From Phocaeicola sp. (GTDB taxonomy: Bacteria > Bacteroidota > Bacteroidia > Bacteroidales > Bacteroidaceae), in contig JARIAN010000030.1 of the NCBI GenBank assembly GCA_029257865.1, positions 16,524 through 80,523 on the forward strand: 64,000 nt of DNA, read 5' to 3'. Both the position numbers and the translations under genes were made by a program. Of this stretch, positions 43,787 through 53,500 are shown piece by piece. The notes beneath the pieces were generated by a model. That model was not told where the DNA came from. It saw only the letters and a list, made by a program, of their open reading frames with translations, and made no database searches. Each line of letters begins with the position of its first letter. Positions within the stretch are counted from its first letter, which is position 1.

Positions 43787-44929
43787 TTATCTTTTGCCGT
43801 TTTTTCGTAGTAGAGCTACCATTTTAGCTGCAGCCCGTTGTGAAGCTCCTGCTTCTCCTAATATTTGCAGCATCCGGTCATAATCGGCCAGCATCCTTTG
43901 TCGTTGGTTTCCCCCTTCAATGATGCTTTCCAGTTCCTTTTTCACATTTGCTACAGTCATTCCGTCTGCTACCAATTCCGTTACCACCCCTTTATTAGCC
44001 ACCAGGTTGACTAGGGAAATATATTTCACCTTCAATATATTTCTTCTCAAGAAAGAAACGAGTTTTCCGCAAGCCGTATAATAGCATACCACCTGCGGTA
44101 CCTTGAAGAGTGCAGTTTCTAAAGTGGCTGTACCCGAAGTGACCAGCGCAGCTTCAGAATGTTGCAGCAGCCGGTAGGTCTGTCCAAAGACGATGTGCGT
44201 GTCGGGTCCCATATAAGTACGGTAGAAATCAGTGTCGATGCCCGGTGCCCCAGCCACCACAAACTGGTACTGAGGAAAACTTTTCGAGGCTTCAATCATT
44301 CTGGTCAGGTTATTCTTGATTTCCTGTTTGCGGCTTCCTGCCAGTAGTGCAATGACAGGTTTCTGTTCCAGTCCGTTTTCGGCAAGGAACGGGTCCGGTT
44401 GTTTCGGGTGGTTGTTCTGATAAGCGTTAACAGCATCCACGCACGGGTTTCCCACATAGTCTATCGGGTAATGGTGCTTGGCGAAGAACTCCACTTCAAA
44501 CGGTAGGATAGAAAACAAACGGTCCACATCGCGTTGGATATTCTTGATGCGGTACTCTTTCCAAGCCCATATTTTGGGTGAGATGTAGTAGAACACCGGG
44601 ATAGAGGTATGCTGTTTGATATACTGGGCAATCTTCAGGTTGAATCCCGGATAGTCAATCAAAATCAGTACATCCGGTTTCCAGTTTACCACATCTTTCT
44701 TGCAAAGTTTCATGTTGCGGAAAATGGTGCGCAGATGCAGCAATACAGGAATGAACCCCATATAAGCCATGTCGCGGTAGTGCTTGACTAGTGTACCTCC
44801 TTCCGCTTTCATCAAGTCGCCTCCAAAGAAGCGGAATTCCGCATTCGGGTCTTCCTCCTTGAGTGCACGCATCAAGTTGGATGCATGTAAGTCGCCCGAT
44901 GCCTCTCCTGCTATCAGATAATATTTCAT
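43787..44929 (-). CDS. lpxB: Lipid-A-disaccharide synthase
   Basis: A 380-residue GT19 glycosyltransferase joining UDP-diacylglucosamine and lipid X in lipid A synthesis at the inner membrane. It starts MKYYLIAGEASGDLHASNLM, and continues with VLILIDYPGFNLKIAQY, FYYISPKIWAWKEYRIKNI, LPFEVEFFAKH, IALLAGSRKQEIKNNL and ALVTSGTATLETALFKVPQVVCY, all characteristic. The start overlaps the surE stop by four bases (ATGA), so the two genes form an operon, as seen in other Bacteroides. Confidence 0.96.
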   Translation of the reverse strand: MKYYLIAGEASGDLHASNLMRALKEEDPNAEFRFFGGDLMKAEGGTLVKHYRDMAYMGFIPVLLHLRTIFRNMKLCKKDVVNWKPDVLILIDYPGFNLKIAQYIKQHTSIPVFYYISPKIWAWKEYRIKNIQRDVDRLFSILPFEVEFFAKHHYPIDYVGNPCVDAVNAYQNNHPKQPDPFLAENGLEQKPVIALLAGSRKQEIKNNLTRMIEASKSFPQYQFVVAGAPGIDTDFYRTYMGPDTHIVFGQTYRLLQHSEAALVTSGTATLETALFKVPQVVCYYTACGKLVSFLRRNILKVKYISLVNLVANKGVVTELVADGMTVANVKKELESIIEGGNQRQRMLADYDRMLQILGEAGASQRAAAKMVALLRKNGKR

Positions 44930-45702
44930 AGGTTAAAGTTCCAAGTTTCCATTTCTTTTTTCAGCTTATATGCTGTCACGTCAATCTGGGTAGGAGTAAT
45001 GGCTATATATCCATGGTCCATAGCCCAGTGGTCGGTATCTTCCGATTCCGGTTCTTGGTTTACGTAGTTTCCTGTCATCCAATAATAGTTACGTCCGTTA
45101 GGATGAGTAGCTTGTGCAAATTCATTGGTCCATACCCCTTTGGTCTGTCGGCAGATACGTACACCGGCAAATTGTGGCAAGTCGGGGAAATTCACGTTCA
45201 AGCAAGTTCCCTCGGGCAGTCCCATTTTCAGCACCTCTTCCACGATGCGGTTAACGTAAGGTAGCAGTGGAGAGAAGTCGGCATCGGTGTCATGATTGCA
45301 GAGAGAGAATCCGATGGAAGGGATTGACTTGAGGCAACCTTCTATCACTACTCCCATTGTTCCGGAGTAATGTACATTGACCGATGAATTATCTCCATGG
45401 TTGATTCCTCCCAAGACCAAGTCGGGAGTTCTGGGGACCAAGGTATGCAAAGCCAACTTTACACAATCTACCGGTGTTCCGTTGCATTGGTATACAGTAA
45501 GCCCTTCTTCCTCTTTCACTTTGGTGCAGCGCAGTGGATGTTCTGAAGTGATGGCACCCGAAAAGCCGGAGCGAGGTCCATCAGGGGCAACCACTATAAG
45601 GTCTGCCATAGGGCGGAGAGTTCTAATCAGTTCGTTTATACCTTTTGCATTCACACCATCGTCGTTCGACAATAATAACAGCGGTCTCATATTCTTTTCC
45701 AT
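44926..45702 (-). CDS. surE: 5'/3'-nucleotidase SurE
   Basis: A 258-residue metal-dependent nucleoside monophosphate phosphatase. The N-terminal metal site LLLSNDDGVNAKGINEL with the adjacent aspartates, the segment VVAPDGPRSGFSGAIT, and LVLGGINHGDNSSVNVHYSGTMG are diagnostic. The start could be this ATG or one four codons later (MRPLLLL), which gives the more usual N terminus. It overlaps lpxB by four bases. Confidence 0.94.
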   Translation of the reverse strand: MEKNMRPLLLLSNDDGVNAKGINELIRTLRPMADLIVVAPDGPRSGFSGAITSEHPLRCTKVKEEEGLTVYQCNGTPVDCVKLALHTLVPRTPDLVLGGINHGDNSSVNVHYSGTMGVVIEGCLKSIPSIGFSLCNHDTDADFSPLLPYVNRIVEEVLKMGLPEGTCLNVNFPDLPQFAGVRICRQTKGVWTNEFAQATHPNGRNYYWMTGNYVNQEPESEDTDHWAMDHGYIAITPTQIDVTAYKLKKEMETWNFNL

Positions 45703-46014
45703 TCTAAAGTCATTCTATTGTTTGGGGGTAAAATTACACAAAAAAAAGCGTACTTCAAATTTTGGCTACTCCCTCTTGCAAGGATTGTGTGGAAGTAATT
45801 TTATGTAATTAGGTAGTTTTTTAGTATAGATGTTTAGTATATAGTTTTGGGATATTTTTTTATCATTTAACTATAATAGAAATCAATATGAAGATAACGA
45901 TATAGATGGGAACTTTTGGGAAATAAAACAAAAAGAAATCAATAGGTTTCTGAGTTTCATCGGATGCTTTAGTAAAATAATATAGTATAGTTCTTAAAAT
46001 TTTGTTTTTTGTGC

Positions 46015-46023
46015 TATTTTTGC
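46015..46023 (+). promoter_or_regulatory. Promoter -7 element of the ECF sigma gene; rest of the 354-base gap is empty
   Basis: TATTTTTGC matches TAnnTTTG plus C, 33 bases before the sigma start codon. The divergent gap from 45703 to 46014 holds no other gene that I can support; it is AT-rich and contains no obvious repeat. Confidence 0.62.
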
Positions 46024-46056
46024 AAAGGTAAAAGACCATTTCAAGTAAGATGAAAA

Positions 46057-46584
46057 ATGCAGTTGGAAGAATTCAATAGGAATTATACTTCTTATTATAA
46101 ACGAGGAATATTGTTTGCCCAGTCTCTCCTTCATGATTCAGACTTGGCTGCCGATATTGTATCTGAATCCATGATTGTATTGTGGAAGTATGTATCAGAG
46201 CATAAAGAAATAGATGCTCCTATTCCTTTTTTGTTTTCTACCATCAGGAATAAAGTACTTCATTATTTTCGTCATGAATACGTTAAGCAGGAAGTACACC
46301 AAACTATAGAGGTAGAAACCAATAATGAAATGTGGCTTCGGATAAATAGTCTAGAGTCATACGATCCACATGGACTTTATTCTGAAGATCTTCAGAAAAT
46401 AATCCGTTCTTCTTTGTCGCATTTGCCTGAGCAGACTTATAAAGTCTTTATGCTTAGCCGTTTTAAAGCCAAAAGTAATAAGGAAATTGCCGGGATTATG
46501 GGTATTTCAGTTAAAGGAGTGGAATATCATATAAGTAAGGCCTTGAAGCAACTGAGGGAAGACTTGCGCGACTATTTAAAATAG
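46057..46584 (+). CDS. ECF-type RNA polymerase sigma factor
   Basis: A 175-residue sigma-70 family factor with only regions 2 and 4. Region 2 spans about residues 8-75 (LLHDSDLAADIVSESMIVLWKY, FLFSTIRNKVLHYFRHEY) and region 4 about 120-172 (SHLPEQTYKVFMLSRFKAKSNKEIAGIMG, then SVKGVEYHISKALKQLRE). Such factors switch on SusC/SusD loci in Bacteroides after release by a FecR anti-sigma factor. Here the likely partner FecR gene is 3 kb downstream, separated by phosphoesterase genes, instead of being the next gene. Confidence 0.92.
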   Translation: MQLEEFNRNYTSYYKRGILFAQSLLHDSDLAADIVSESMIVLWKYVSEHKEIDAPIPFLFSTIRNKVLHYFRHEYVKQEVHQTIEVETNNEMWLRINSLESYDPHGLYSEDLQKIIRSSLSHLPEQTYKVFMLSRFKAKSNKEIAGIMGISVKGVEYHISKALKQLREDLRDYLK

Positions 46585-46722
46585 TCCCGTATACTAGGGT
46601 TGGGTGTCTGTGAGGGAATCCTTATATTGTAGCCGGTATACATAAGGGCTTATCTCCAGTGAGAAAACCAGGTATGCCAGAACATGCTCAGATTTTTTTA
46701 TAAACACTCAATTTTAATAGTT

Positions 46723-47682
46723 ATGAAATCACTTTGGCTGTCTTTGTTCGGAGGGCTGGCATTATGGGCCTGTAGCACTCCCTCTTCTCAAGATGAACGA
46801 GATGTTACAGTGGCTGTTTTAGGCGATCTTCATTTTGATTTACCTCCTGAAACCGACCAGTATTATCATGTGCGAGCTGTTAATCACCTGGAAGGAAAAT
46901 TCTGTATACCCAAAGACTCGGTTGGAGGTCTTTCTACAGGTATAGTGCGTCATTTGGATGCTGTTATACTAGCAGGAGACATGTTTGATAAACCCTTTCC
47001 ACAAGTACATGAACTTTATTTTCGAAGATACACCTTGGGTTGTGGAGATAAGCAGATTCATTATCCAGTATTTCCCGGATACGGCAATCACGATATTGAC
47101 CCGATTGCTCAGGATACCCTGCTGAATCTGCTAGGAAGAAAGGCAAATCTTCAACTGCTAGATTCTCTTCTGCTTCAGAAGTTGGATAATGGAGAAATCC
47201 TGAATTTGCATCCGGGAAGCAGAAGCTATTCATGGAATGTGAGGGATGTTCATTTTATTCAGGCGCATCGTTATTCAGGCGATGCCGAATACGGGGAGGC
47301 CAACTGGAAGTGGCTGGCAGATGATTTACGGAAATATGCTTCAGAGGGTAATCCGGTGGTATATATACAGCATTATGGTTTTGATGAATGGGCATTAAAA
47401 TGGTGGCCTAAATCGGATAGGGAGCAACTGTTTGATTTGTTAGAACAGTATAATCTTGCGGTCTTTCTGGTAGGACATACTCATGAGGCCAGTATTCAGA
47501 CTTATCGGGGTCATGCCATCTATCAGGTAAACAATGCCTGGCCGGATAATGACGGAAATGGCTCTTTTGCCGTGGTACGGATAAAGGGAAACAACGCAGT
47601 TATAGCTACCTGTCGCTGGACCGACGATTTAGGAAATTATGAAGTGACAGGCCCTTTTTATGTTAAATCGTTAAACCGCTGA
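46723..47682 (+). CDS. Calcineurin-like metallophosphoesterase lipoprotein
   Basis: A 319-residue protein with a lipoprotein signal ending in ALWAC (start at 46723; an in-frame ATG 13 codons upstream lacks a good signal). The dinuclear metal motifs of the calcineurin-like family are in order: VLGDLHFD, ILAGDMFDKP, GYGNHDIDP, then YIQHYGFDEW and FLVGHTHEAS. The enzyme therefore probably removes phosphate from a monoester or cleaves a phosphodiester at the cell surface or in the periplasm. It lies between the ECF sigma gene and a second phosphoesterase, inside a mannosidase locus. Confidence 0.88.
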   Translation: MKSLWLSLFGGLALWACSTPSSQDERDVTVAVLGDLHFDLPPETDQYYHVRAVNHLEGKFCIPKDSVGGLSTGIVRHLDAVILAGDMFDKPFPQVHELYFRRYTLGCGDKQIHYPVFPGYGNHDIDPIAQDTLLNLLGRKANLQLLDSLLLQKLDNGEILNLHPGSRSYSWNVRDVHFIQAHRYSGDAEYGEANWKWLADDLRKYASEGNPVVYIQHYGFDEWALKWWPKSDREQLFDLLEQYNLAVFLVGHTHEASIQTYRGHAIYQVNNAWPDNDGNGSFAVVRIKGNNAVIATCRWTDDLGNYEVTGPFYVKSLNR

Positions 47683-47686
47683 TTTT

Positions 47687-47887
47687 ATGTCTATGAAAAC
47701 AATACTTATTTTTTTATTTGCAGTATTGCTCTGCTGCTTATGTATGGTGAATAATGAGATTCCTAAAGTTATGCTTTACAAGCTAATTTATGAGGATAGT
47801 ATGTTCAATAGAAAATGTTGTCTTGAGGATTATTATAGGGAAGTAACACAAAGTGACCTAGTGCTGGATAAGATTGAAATAGATTAA
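47687..47887 (+). CDS. Small protein with hydrophobic N terminus
   Basis: A 66-residue protein (64 if the second ATG is used) that I do not recognise. It begins MSMKTILIFLFAVLLCCLCM, which is either a membrane anchor or a signal peptide, possibly lipidated at a cysteine, followed by an acidic and cysteine-containing tail (FNRKCCLEDYYREVTQ). It starts four bases after one phosphoesterase gene and ends 30 bases before another, so it is probably translated as part of the same transcript. Confidence 0.55.
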   Translation: MSMKTILIFLFAVLLCCLCMVNNEIPKVMLYKLIYEDSMFNRKCCLEDYYREVTQSDLVLDKIEID

Positions 47888-47917
47888 TGTATTATTTTTT
47901 TTATAATATTTTAGAAT

Positions 47918-49366
47918 ATGAAGAAGCTTTATTTATTTATTATGCTATTTTTTCTGCAATTTGGGTTGCTTTTTGCACAACACCAGTTTAATTTTAAAAA
48001 TGGGAAATTCAGACTTGTGCAGTTTACAGATATTCATTGGGACCCTAAATCTCCAGGTTGCGACGATAGTGAAAAAACCATTAAGACAGTATTAGAAATG
48101 GAGAAACCAAGTTTGGCCATTTTGACAGGTGATATTGTGACTTCAGATCCGGCTGTGGATGGGTGGAATTCTATCATAAAAATATTCGAAGAAGCTAGGA
48201 TGCCTTTTGCTGTTACGATGGGAAATCATGATGCCGAATACCTAAAGAAAAAAGAGATTTATGATATGCTGCTTGAATCTCCCTATTTTGTAGGAACTCA
48301 TGGTCCGGAAGACATTAAAGGGGCAGGTAATCACGTGATACCTGTGCTGGGCTCCGGTGGCGGAGAAAAGGTTGCTGCCCTCATTTATTGTATTGACTCT
48401 AACGATTATCCTAATACCGATGACTTGGGACACTACGACTGGATTCATTTTAATCAGATTGAATGGTACCGGAACCAGAGCGCACACTTCACCAGTCAGA
48501 ATGGTGGCCGGCCTGTGCCTGCTTTGGCATTCTTCCACATAGCACTGCCTGAGTATCGTAATCTGCTAGGAAGAGAGTCTACTTGGGGAAAATGTGATGA
48601 AGGAGAAGTCTGTTCGGCAGATATCAATAGTGGTCTGTTTGCCTCGCTAGTAGAGTGTGGCGATGTAATGGGAGTGTTTGTGGGTCATGATCATGACAAT
48701 GATTTTCTAGGTCAGGAAAAAGACATCGTATTGGGTTACGGCCGTGTAACGGGAAAGGATGCTTATGGCAGCCTGGTACGTGGAGGACGTGTAATTGAAC
48801 TATACGAAAACAAGCGTCAGTTTGATACTTGGATTACCACCCCTAAGGGAAAAGAGTTTACTTATTATTATCCTTCCGGCATCACTTCTGTAGATGAAGA
48901 AGGCGAATACCTTCCGGCGCGTAAAGTAAAGCCGGCTCAGCAGGGAGTGGCATATACTTATTATGAAGGCAAGTTCAAGCAGACAGCCGATATGTATGCC
49001 GGAAAAAAAGTAGCAGAGGGTAGACTCTCTAACTTTATCATTTCGGATGCACCGGCAAAAGATTATTTCGGATATGAATTCCGTTCGCTGATACGTATAC
49101 CGGAAAAAGGGGTTTATTATTTTTATGTATATTCAGATGATGGATCAAGACTGATGATTGACGGAAAAGAGATTGTAGACAATGACGGCTCACATAATCT
49201 GAGGTGTGTGGGAGGGAAGGTAGCTTTAGAAGCTGGCTTTCATGAACTGAAGTTGCTGTATTTTGAAAATTATATGGGAGAAGAATTGAAAGTAAGGATA
49301 GTAGGCCGGCATATAGATAAACAGATTTCAGACGATATGCTATATCTTCCCGGTGCAGAAAAATAA
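47918..49366 (+). CDS. Secreted metallophosphoesterase with C-terminal PA14 module
   Basis: A 482-residue exported protein with signal peptide ending FGLLFAQ. The calcineurin-like domain (about residues 30-300) shows VQFTDIHWDP, ILTGDIVTSD, TMGNHDAEYL, FFHIALPEY and GVFVGHDHDNDF, a complete metal-site set. Residues from about 345 form a PA14-type beta module (YTYYEGKFKQTADMYAG, FRSLIRIPEKGVYYFYVYS, DDGSRLMIDGKEIVDNDGSH, LKLLYFENYMGEELKVRI), usually carbohydrate-binding. A very similar module ends the GH92 enzyme of this locus, so both probably bind the same glycan. The gene is closed by a strong terminator. Confidence 0.88.
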   Translation: MKKLYLFIMLFFLQFGLLFAQHQFNFKNGKFRLVQFTDIHWDPKSPGCDDSEKTIKTVLEMEKPSLAILTGDIVTSDPAVDGWNSIIKIFEEARMPFAVTMGNHDAEYLKKKEIYDMLLESPYFVGTHGPEDIKGAGNHVIPVLGSGGGEKVAALIYCIDSNDYPNTDDLGHYDWIHFNQIEWYRNQSAHFTSQNGGRPVPALAFFHIALPEYRNLLGRESTWGKCDEGEVCSADINSGLFASLVECGDVMGVFVGHDHDNDFLGQEKDIVLGYGRVTGKDAYGSLVRGGRVIELYENKRQFDTWITTPKGKEFTYYYPSGITSVDEEGEYLPARKVKPAQQGVAYTYYEGKFKQTADMYAGKKVAEGRLSNFIISDAPAKDYFGYEFRSLIRIPEKGVYYFYVYSDDGSRLMIDGKEIVDNDGSHNLRCVGGKVALEAGFHELKLLYFENYMGEELKVRIVGRHIDKQISDDMLYLPGAEK

Positions 49367-49369
49367 CTG

Positions 49370-49421
49370 TTCCTTAAACTGAAAAAATCCGCCATCCGGC
49401 GGATTTTTTCAGTTTAAGGAA
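49370..49421. terminator. Strong bidirectional-type terminator inside the glycan locus
   Basis: A perfect 24-pair stem (49370-49393 with 49398-49421) and a four-base loop ATCC. It contains AAAAAATCCGCC/GGCGGATTTTTT, so it can end transcripts in either direction, and it splits the locus into a sigma-phosphoesterase unit and a fecR-susCD unit. Confidence 0.95.
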
Positions 49422-49428
49422 GTAATAG

Positions 49429-49450
49429 AAATGTCATCCGGATGACATTT
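49429..49450. promoter_or_regulatory. Perfect 22-base palindrome before the fecR-susCD promoter
   Basis: Each half is AAATGTCATCC read on its own strand, with no mismatch. It starts eight bases after the terminator and ends 20 bases before the TAATTTTGC -7 element, covering the place where the -33 element would be. That position suits an operator or activator site; a short hairpin in RNA is also possible. Confidence 0.55.
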
Positions 49451-49469
49451 TATCTTTACCTTCTCGTCT

Positions 49470-49478
49470 TAATTTTGC
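49470..49478 (+). promoter_or_regulatory. Promoter -7 element of fecR-susC-susD
   Basis: TAATTTTGC matches TAnnTTTG plus C, about 113 bases before the fecR ATG. No TTG is seen at the -33 distance, where the palindrome lies instead. Confidence 0.6.
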
Positions 49479-49590
49479 ATTTGAAAAAATATCAATAAAT
49501 AAACGTTAAAGATAAAAAAAACAAAATTCTTTTTAGGGTCTTTTCCCCTAGGGGGAATATTCTTTATGAACAGTGAAAAAACACAATTCA

Positions 49591-50547
49591 ATGAAAGATG
49601 AGTTATTAGTCCGATACATTCAAGGCACTTCTACCGATGAAGAAACTGAGGAAGTAATGAAGTGGATTGAAAAAGACAAGGAAAATGAAAAATACTTGAT
49701 TGAGATGCAACATTTATTTAATTCCTCCTTGGGGTGGGATGCTGTATTTCAGGATTTGGAAACGGAAAAATCGTCTTCCAGCAATGTATATCGTTTTTCC
49801 TGGCGTAAGATTGGTATGATTGCTGCTTCCTTATTAATTTTTTTTCTTGGAGGCTGGATGTGCTCCTGGAATATCATGAAGAACAAAATGTCTGCACACT
49901 CTTTTGGAGCAGAGTATATTAAGGTTCCTGCAAGACAAAGGCTTGATATGGTACTGGCTGATGGAACTAAGGTTTGTTTGAATGCCAATTCTACATTGCG
50001 CTTTTCCAATGAATGGAATAAGGAGGAAAGGCGTGTTTTGCTCGATGGAGAAGCTTTCTTTGAGGTAGCCCATGATGAAAAACGTCCTTTTATCGTGGAA
50101 ACAAAAGCTTATGATATACAGGTATTGGGCACAACCTTTAATGTTAATGCTTATAAGCAAAATGAAACTTTTAAAGTAATGTTATTGGAAGGTGCTGTTC
50201 AGATTAATGACAAGAGCGAGCATGAAGTGTTACGGCTATCTCCTGATGAGGAGGCTATATTAACTGACGGATTTTTAGTTAAGCAAGCTACTCAGGGAAC
50301 AGAAGATCTCTACTGGAAAAAAGGAATACTTGTTTTTCAAAATGAATGCTATCAAGAAATTTTTGAAAAATTACAAATTTATTACAACGTGGAAATAAAG
50401 GTGGAGAATATAAAGGTTAGTAAATATCGTGCAACAGCAAAATTTTATACAGATTCAGGTTTGGATCATATTCTTAAGGTATTGCAGCAGTTTAATCACT
50501 TCAATTATACATGGAATGAAAAAAAGAATAAAATAATAATTAATTAA
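49591..50547 (+). CDS. FecR-family anti-sigma factor
   Basis: A 318-residue inner-membrane regulator. Residues 1-70 are the cytoplasmic sigma-binding part (MKDELLVRYIQGTSTDEETEEV), residues about 74-92 are a transmembrane helix (IGMIAASLLIFFLGGWMCSW), and the rest is the periplasmic FecR domain (RLDMVLADGTKVCLNANSTLRF, EAFFEVAHDEKRPFIVETKAYDIQVLGTTFNVNAY) with a C-terminal DUF4974 (FEKLQIYYNVEIKVENI). The ATG at 49591 was chosen over an in-frame GTG six codons earlier. It relays a signal from the STN domain of SusC to the sigma factor encoded at 46057. It is 29 bases upstream of susC. Confidence 0.92.
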   Translation: MKDELLVRYIQGTSTDEETEEVMKWIEKDKENEKYLIEMQHLFNSSLGWDAVFQDLETEKSSSSNVYRFSWRKIGMIAASLLIFFLGGWMCSWNIMKNKMSAHSFGAEYIKVPARQRLDMVLADGTKVCLNANSTLRFSNEWNKEERRVLLDGEAFFEVAHDEKRPFIVETKAYDIQVLGTTFNVNAYKQNETFKVMLLEGAVQINDKSEHEVLRLSPDEEAILTDGFLVKQATQGTEDLYWKKGILVFQNECYQEIFEKLQIYYNVEIKVENIKVSKYRATAKFYTDSGLDHILKVLQQFNHFNYTWNEKKNKIIIN

Positions 50548-50576
50548 CTATGATTTAAACACAAAGTGAAAGAACC

Positions 50577-53500
50577 ATGAAAAAAAGATTTGTAAGTTTA
50601 TTAGGAGCCGCCTCTTTGAGTCTGTCCTTATCTGCTTCCATCCAAGGTACACCTGTGACATTACAAGAGTCTCAAACTCCGTTAAGTATTGTATTGTCGC
50701 AAATTGAGAGTCAGACCAATCTGCTTTTTGCCTATAATGAGGCTGAAATAGACTTAGGACGAAAGGTGTCTGTGAATGTTAAGGATAAAGCCTTAGATGA
50801 AGTCTTGGAGTCGTTATTTTGCAAAACAGCTATCGATTATGAAATAGAAGGCAGAAATATTATATTGTCTTCAAAAACAGAAATTAAAGCGTCTGTAGGT
50901 CAAACAAAAGAAATTAAAGGTGTGATTGTAGACAACTCAGGTATTCCTGTGATTGGTGCTAGCGTACAGGTACAGGGAACAACCAATGGGACTATTACCG
51001 ATATGGATGGTAATTTCACACTTAATGCATCTTCAGATGATGTACTGACTATTTCTTATATTGGCTATGTAACCCAAAAGATTAAGGTGGGGAATAAAAC
51101 ATCTTTTAATATTGTTTTGAAAGAAGATAATAAAACTTTGGAAGAGGTTGTTGTTGTAGGTTATACAACACAGAAAAAAGCAGATCTTTCAGGTGCTGTT
51201 GCTTCGGTAAAAATGGATGAAGTAAGTGATATGGCGGTGACGGGTATAAACCATGCCTTGCAGGGAAAGATGTCCGGTGTTACTGTTTATCAGACAAGTG
51301 GCGCTCCTGGTGCTTCAGCTTCAGTTCGTGTGCGCGGTTTGGGTACTATCGGAAATAACGATCCTTTATATGTCATTGATGGTATGCCTGCCGATAATAT
51401 GAATGATGTAAATCCGGGTGATATCGAGCGGATTGATGTCTTAAAGGATGCAGCTTCAGCAGCTATTTATGGCTCTCGTGCAGCTAATGGAGTTGTTATT
51501 ATTCAGACTAAAAAAGGAAAAAAGTCAGAGAAAATAAGTGTAACCTTTAATACTCATCATGGTTTTAATACTGCGACAAAGAAAGTCAGTTTATTGGATG
51601 CTGCCGGACGTAATTTGATTCACTCTGAGGCATATCAGAATGATGGAAAATCAGTGCCTGAATATTATACAGGACCTATTGGTTCGGTAACTCGTACCAA
51701 CTGGCAGGATGAAATTTATTCTACAGGATATACAGGTAATTATGACTTGGGGCTTTCAGGAGGTTCGGAAAGGGCACGTTACAATGTTGCTCTTGGTTAT
51801 TTGAGCCAGGATGGAATTTTGAAAAATTCAGGATTTGATAGAGTGAATTTTCGCGTAAATACTGAAATGGATATTACGAAAAATCTTAAGTTTGGTGAAA
51901 ACTTGATGATTACACATTCAGTTCAGAGTATTGTCCCTACCTATGGAGCGGGAGGTGCTGTTTCTAGTGCGTTAGTATTTGACCCTTCTGTATCTGTGTA
52001 TACTGAAGATGGAGGATATAGCGGAAGTGGTGAATTAGGTACAGATATGCGTAATCCGGTTTCTGTTCTTGACCGTGCAGATAAAAAAATAACTCGTGAT
52101 CGTATTTTTGGTAACGTATATGCGCAATGGGAGATTTTGAAAGGATTGGCTCTGAAAACAGACTTTGGCTATGACTGGTCGCAATGGCAGGAAAAGGAAT
52201 ATTCAGGTATCGTTCCAGAAGCTGGACGTCCTAATACTGTGGCAGAGTTGACCCAGCAAGATTGGCAGAGTGTCCGTTGGATGAATGCTACGACTTTGAA
52301 ATATGATGGTTTGTGGGGAAAACATAAATTAATGGCTTTGGGAGGTTGGTCTTTTGAGGATTACCGCATGAACTTCTTGAATGCTCGTGGTACAGGTTTT
52401 GCATCAGATGAAGAATCTCAGCGCTATTTGGAGTGTGCATCGACTGTAGCCTGGTTATTGAGCGGTCGAAAAGAATGGGCATTGATGTCTGGATTTATGC
52501 GATTGGACTATTCTTTTGCAGATCGTTATTTGCTCTCAGCCAGTTTCCGTGCTGACGGCTCTTCTAAATTTGCCAAAAAGAACCGTTGGGGATATTTCCC
52601 TTCTGTATCCGGCGCATGGCGCATTTCTGAAGAGGCTTTCTTTGAGGGAGTAAAAGGGACAGTACAGAACTTTAAATTGCGTGCAAGTTGGGGACAGCTT
52701 GGTAACCAGAATATATTTGATTTTTATCCTACTTATTCTCAAGTAAAGAATACTCAAGATGATGATGGTTATTACGTAGTATTTGGTAAAGATGAAAAAT
52801 ATACTGGTGGTCGTTATGAAGCTTCTATTGCTAATAAGGATATCAAATGGGAAGTTACGACTCAGACCAATGTCGGTATTGATTTGACTCTGTTTAATCA
52901 TTTAGATATTACAGCGGATTATTTCCAAAAGAATACTTCAGATGTATTGTTACAGGTGCCTATTACAGCGCTTGCTGGTGTAGATAGCGAACCTTGGGTT
53001 AATGCTGGTAAAGTACGAAACCGTGGCTTTGAATTTAGTATGGCATGGAATGGTGAAAAGAACGGCTTTACTTATAATGTATATGGTAACTTTAGTACGA
53101 TAAAAAATGAGGTTACTTCTTTAGGTAGTGGAAACGAAGCGATTTTTGGAGGTAGTTATGGCGGTAGTAATATCACACGCACTGTAGTTGGAGAACCTAT
53201 GGCTCACTTTTATGGTTACAAAACCGATGGAATCTTTAAAAATCAGGCTGACGTAGATGCATACAATGCTAAATATCATAAGAATGCCCAAATTGGAGAT
53301 GTGAAATTCCTAGATTTAAATAACGATAATATCATTGATGATAATGATAAGACAAATATTGGAGATGGTTTCCCTGATTTTACTTATGGATTTGGCTTTG
53401 ATGGATCTTATAAGGGCTTTGATTTGTCTTTGTTCTTTCAGGGAGTAGCTGGATATGATATTTTTAAGGCTATTAATCGTGAAGGTATGTTTGTCCGCAA

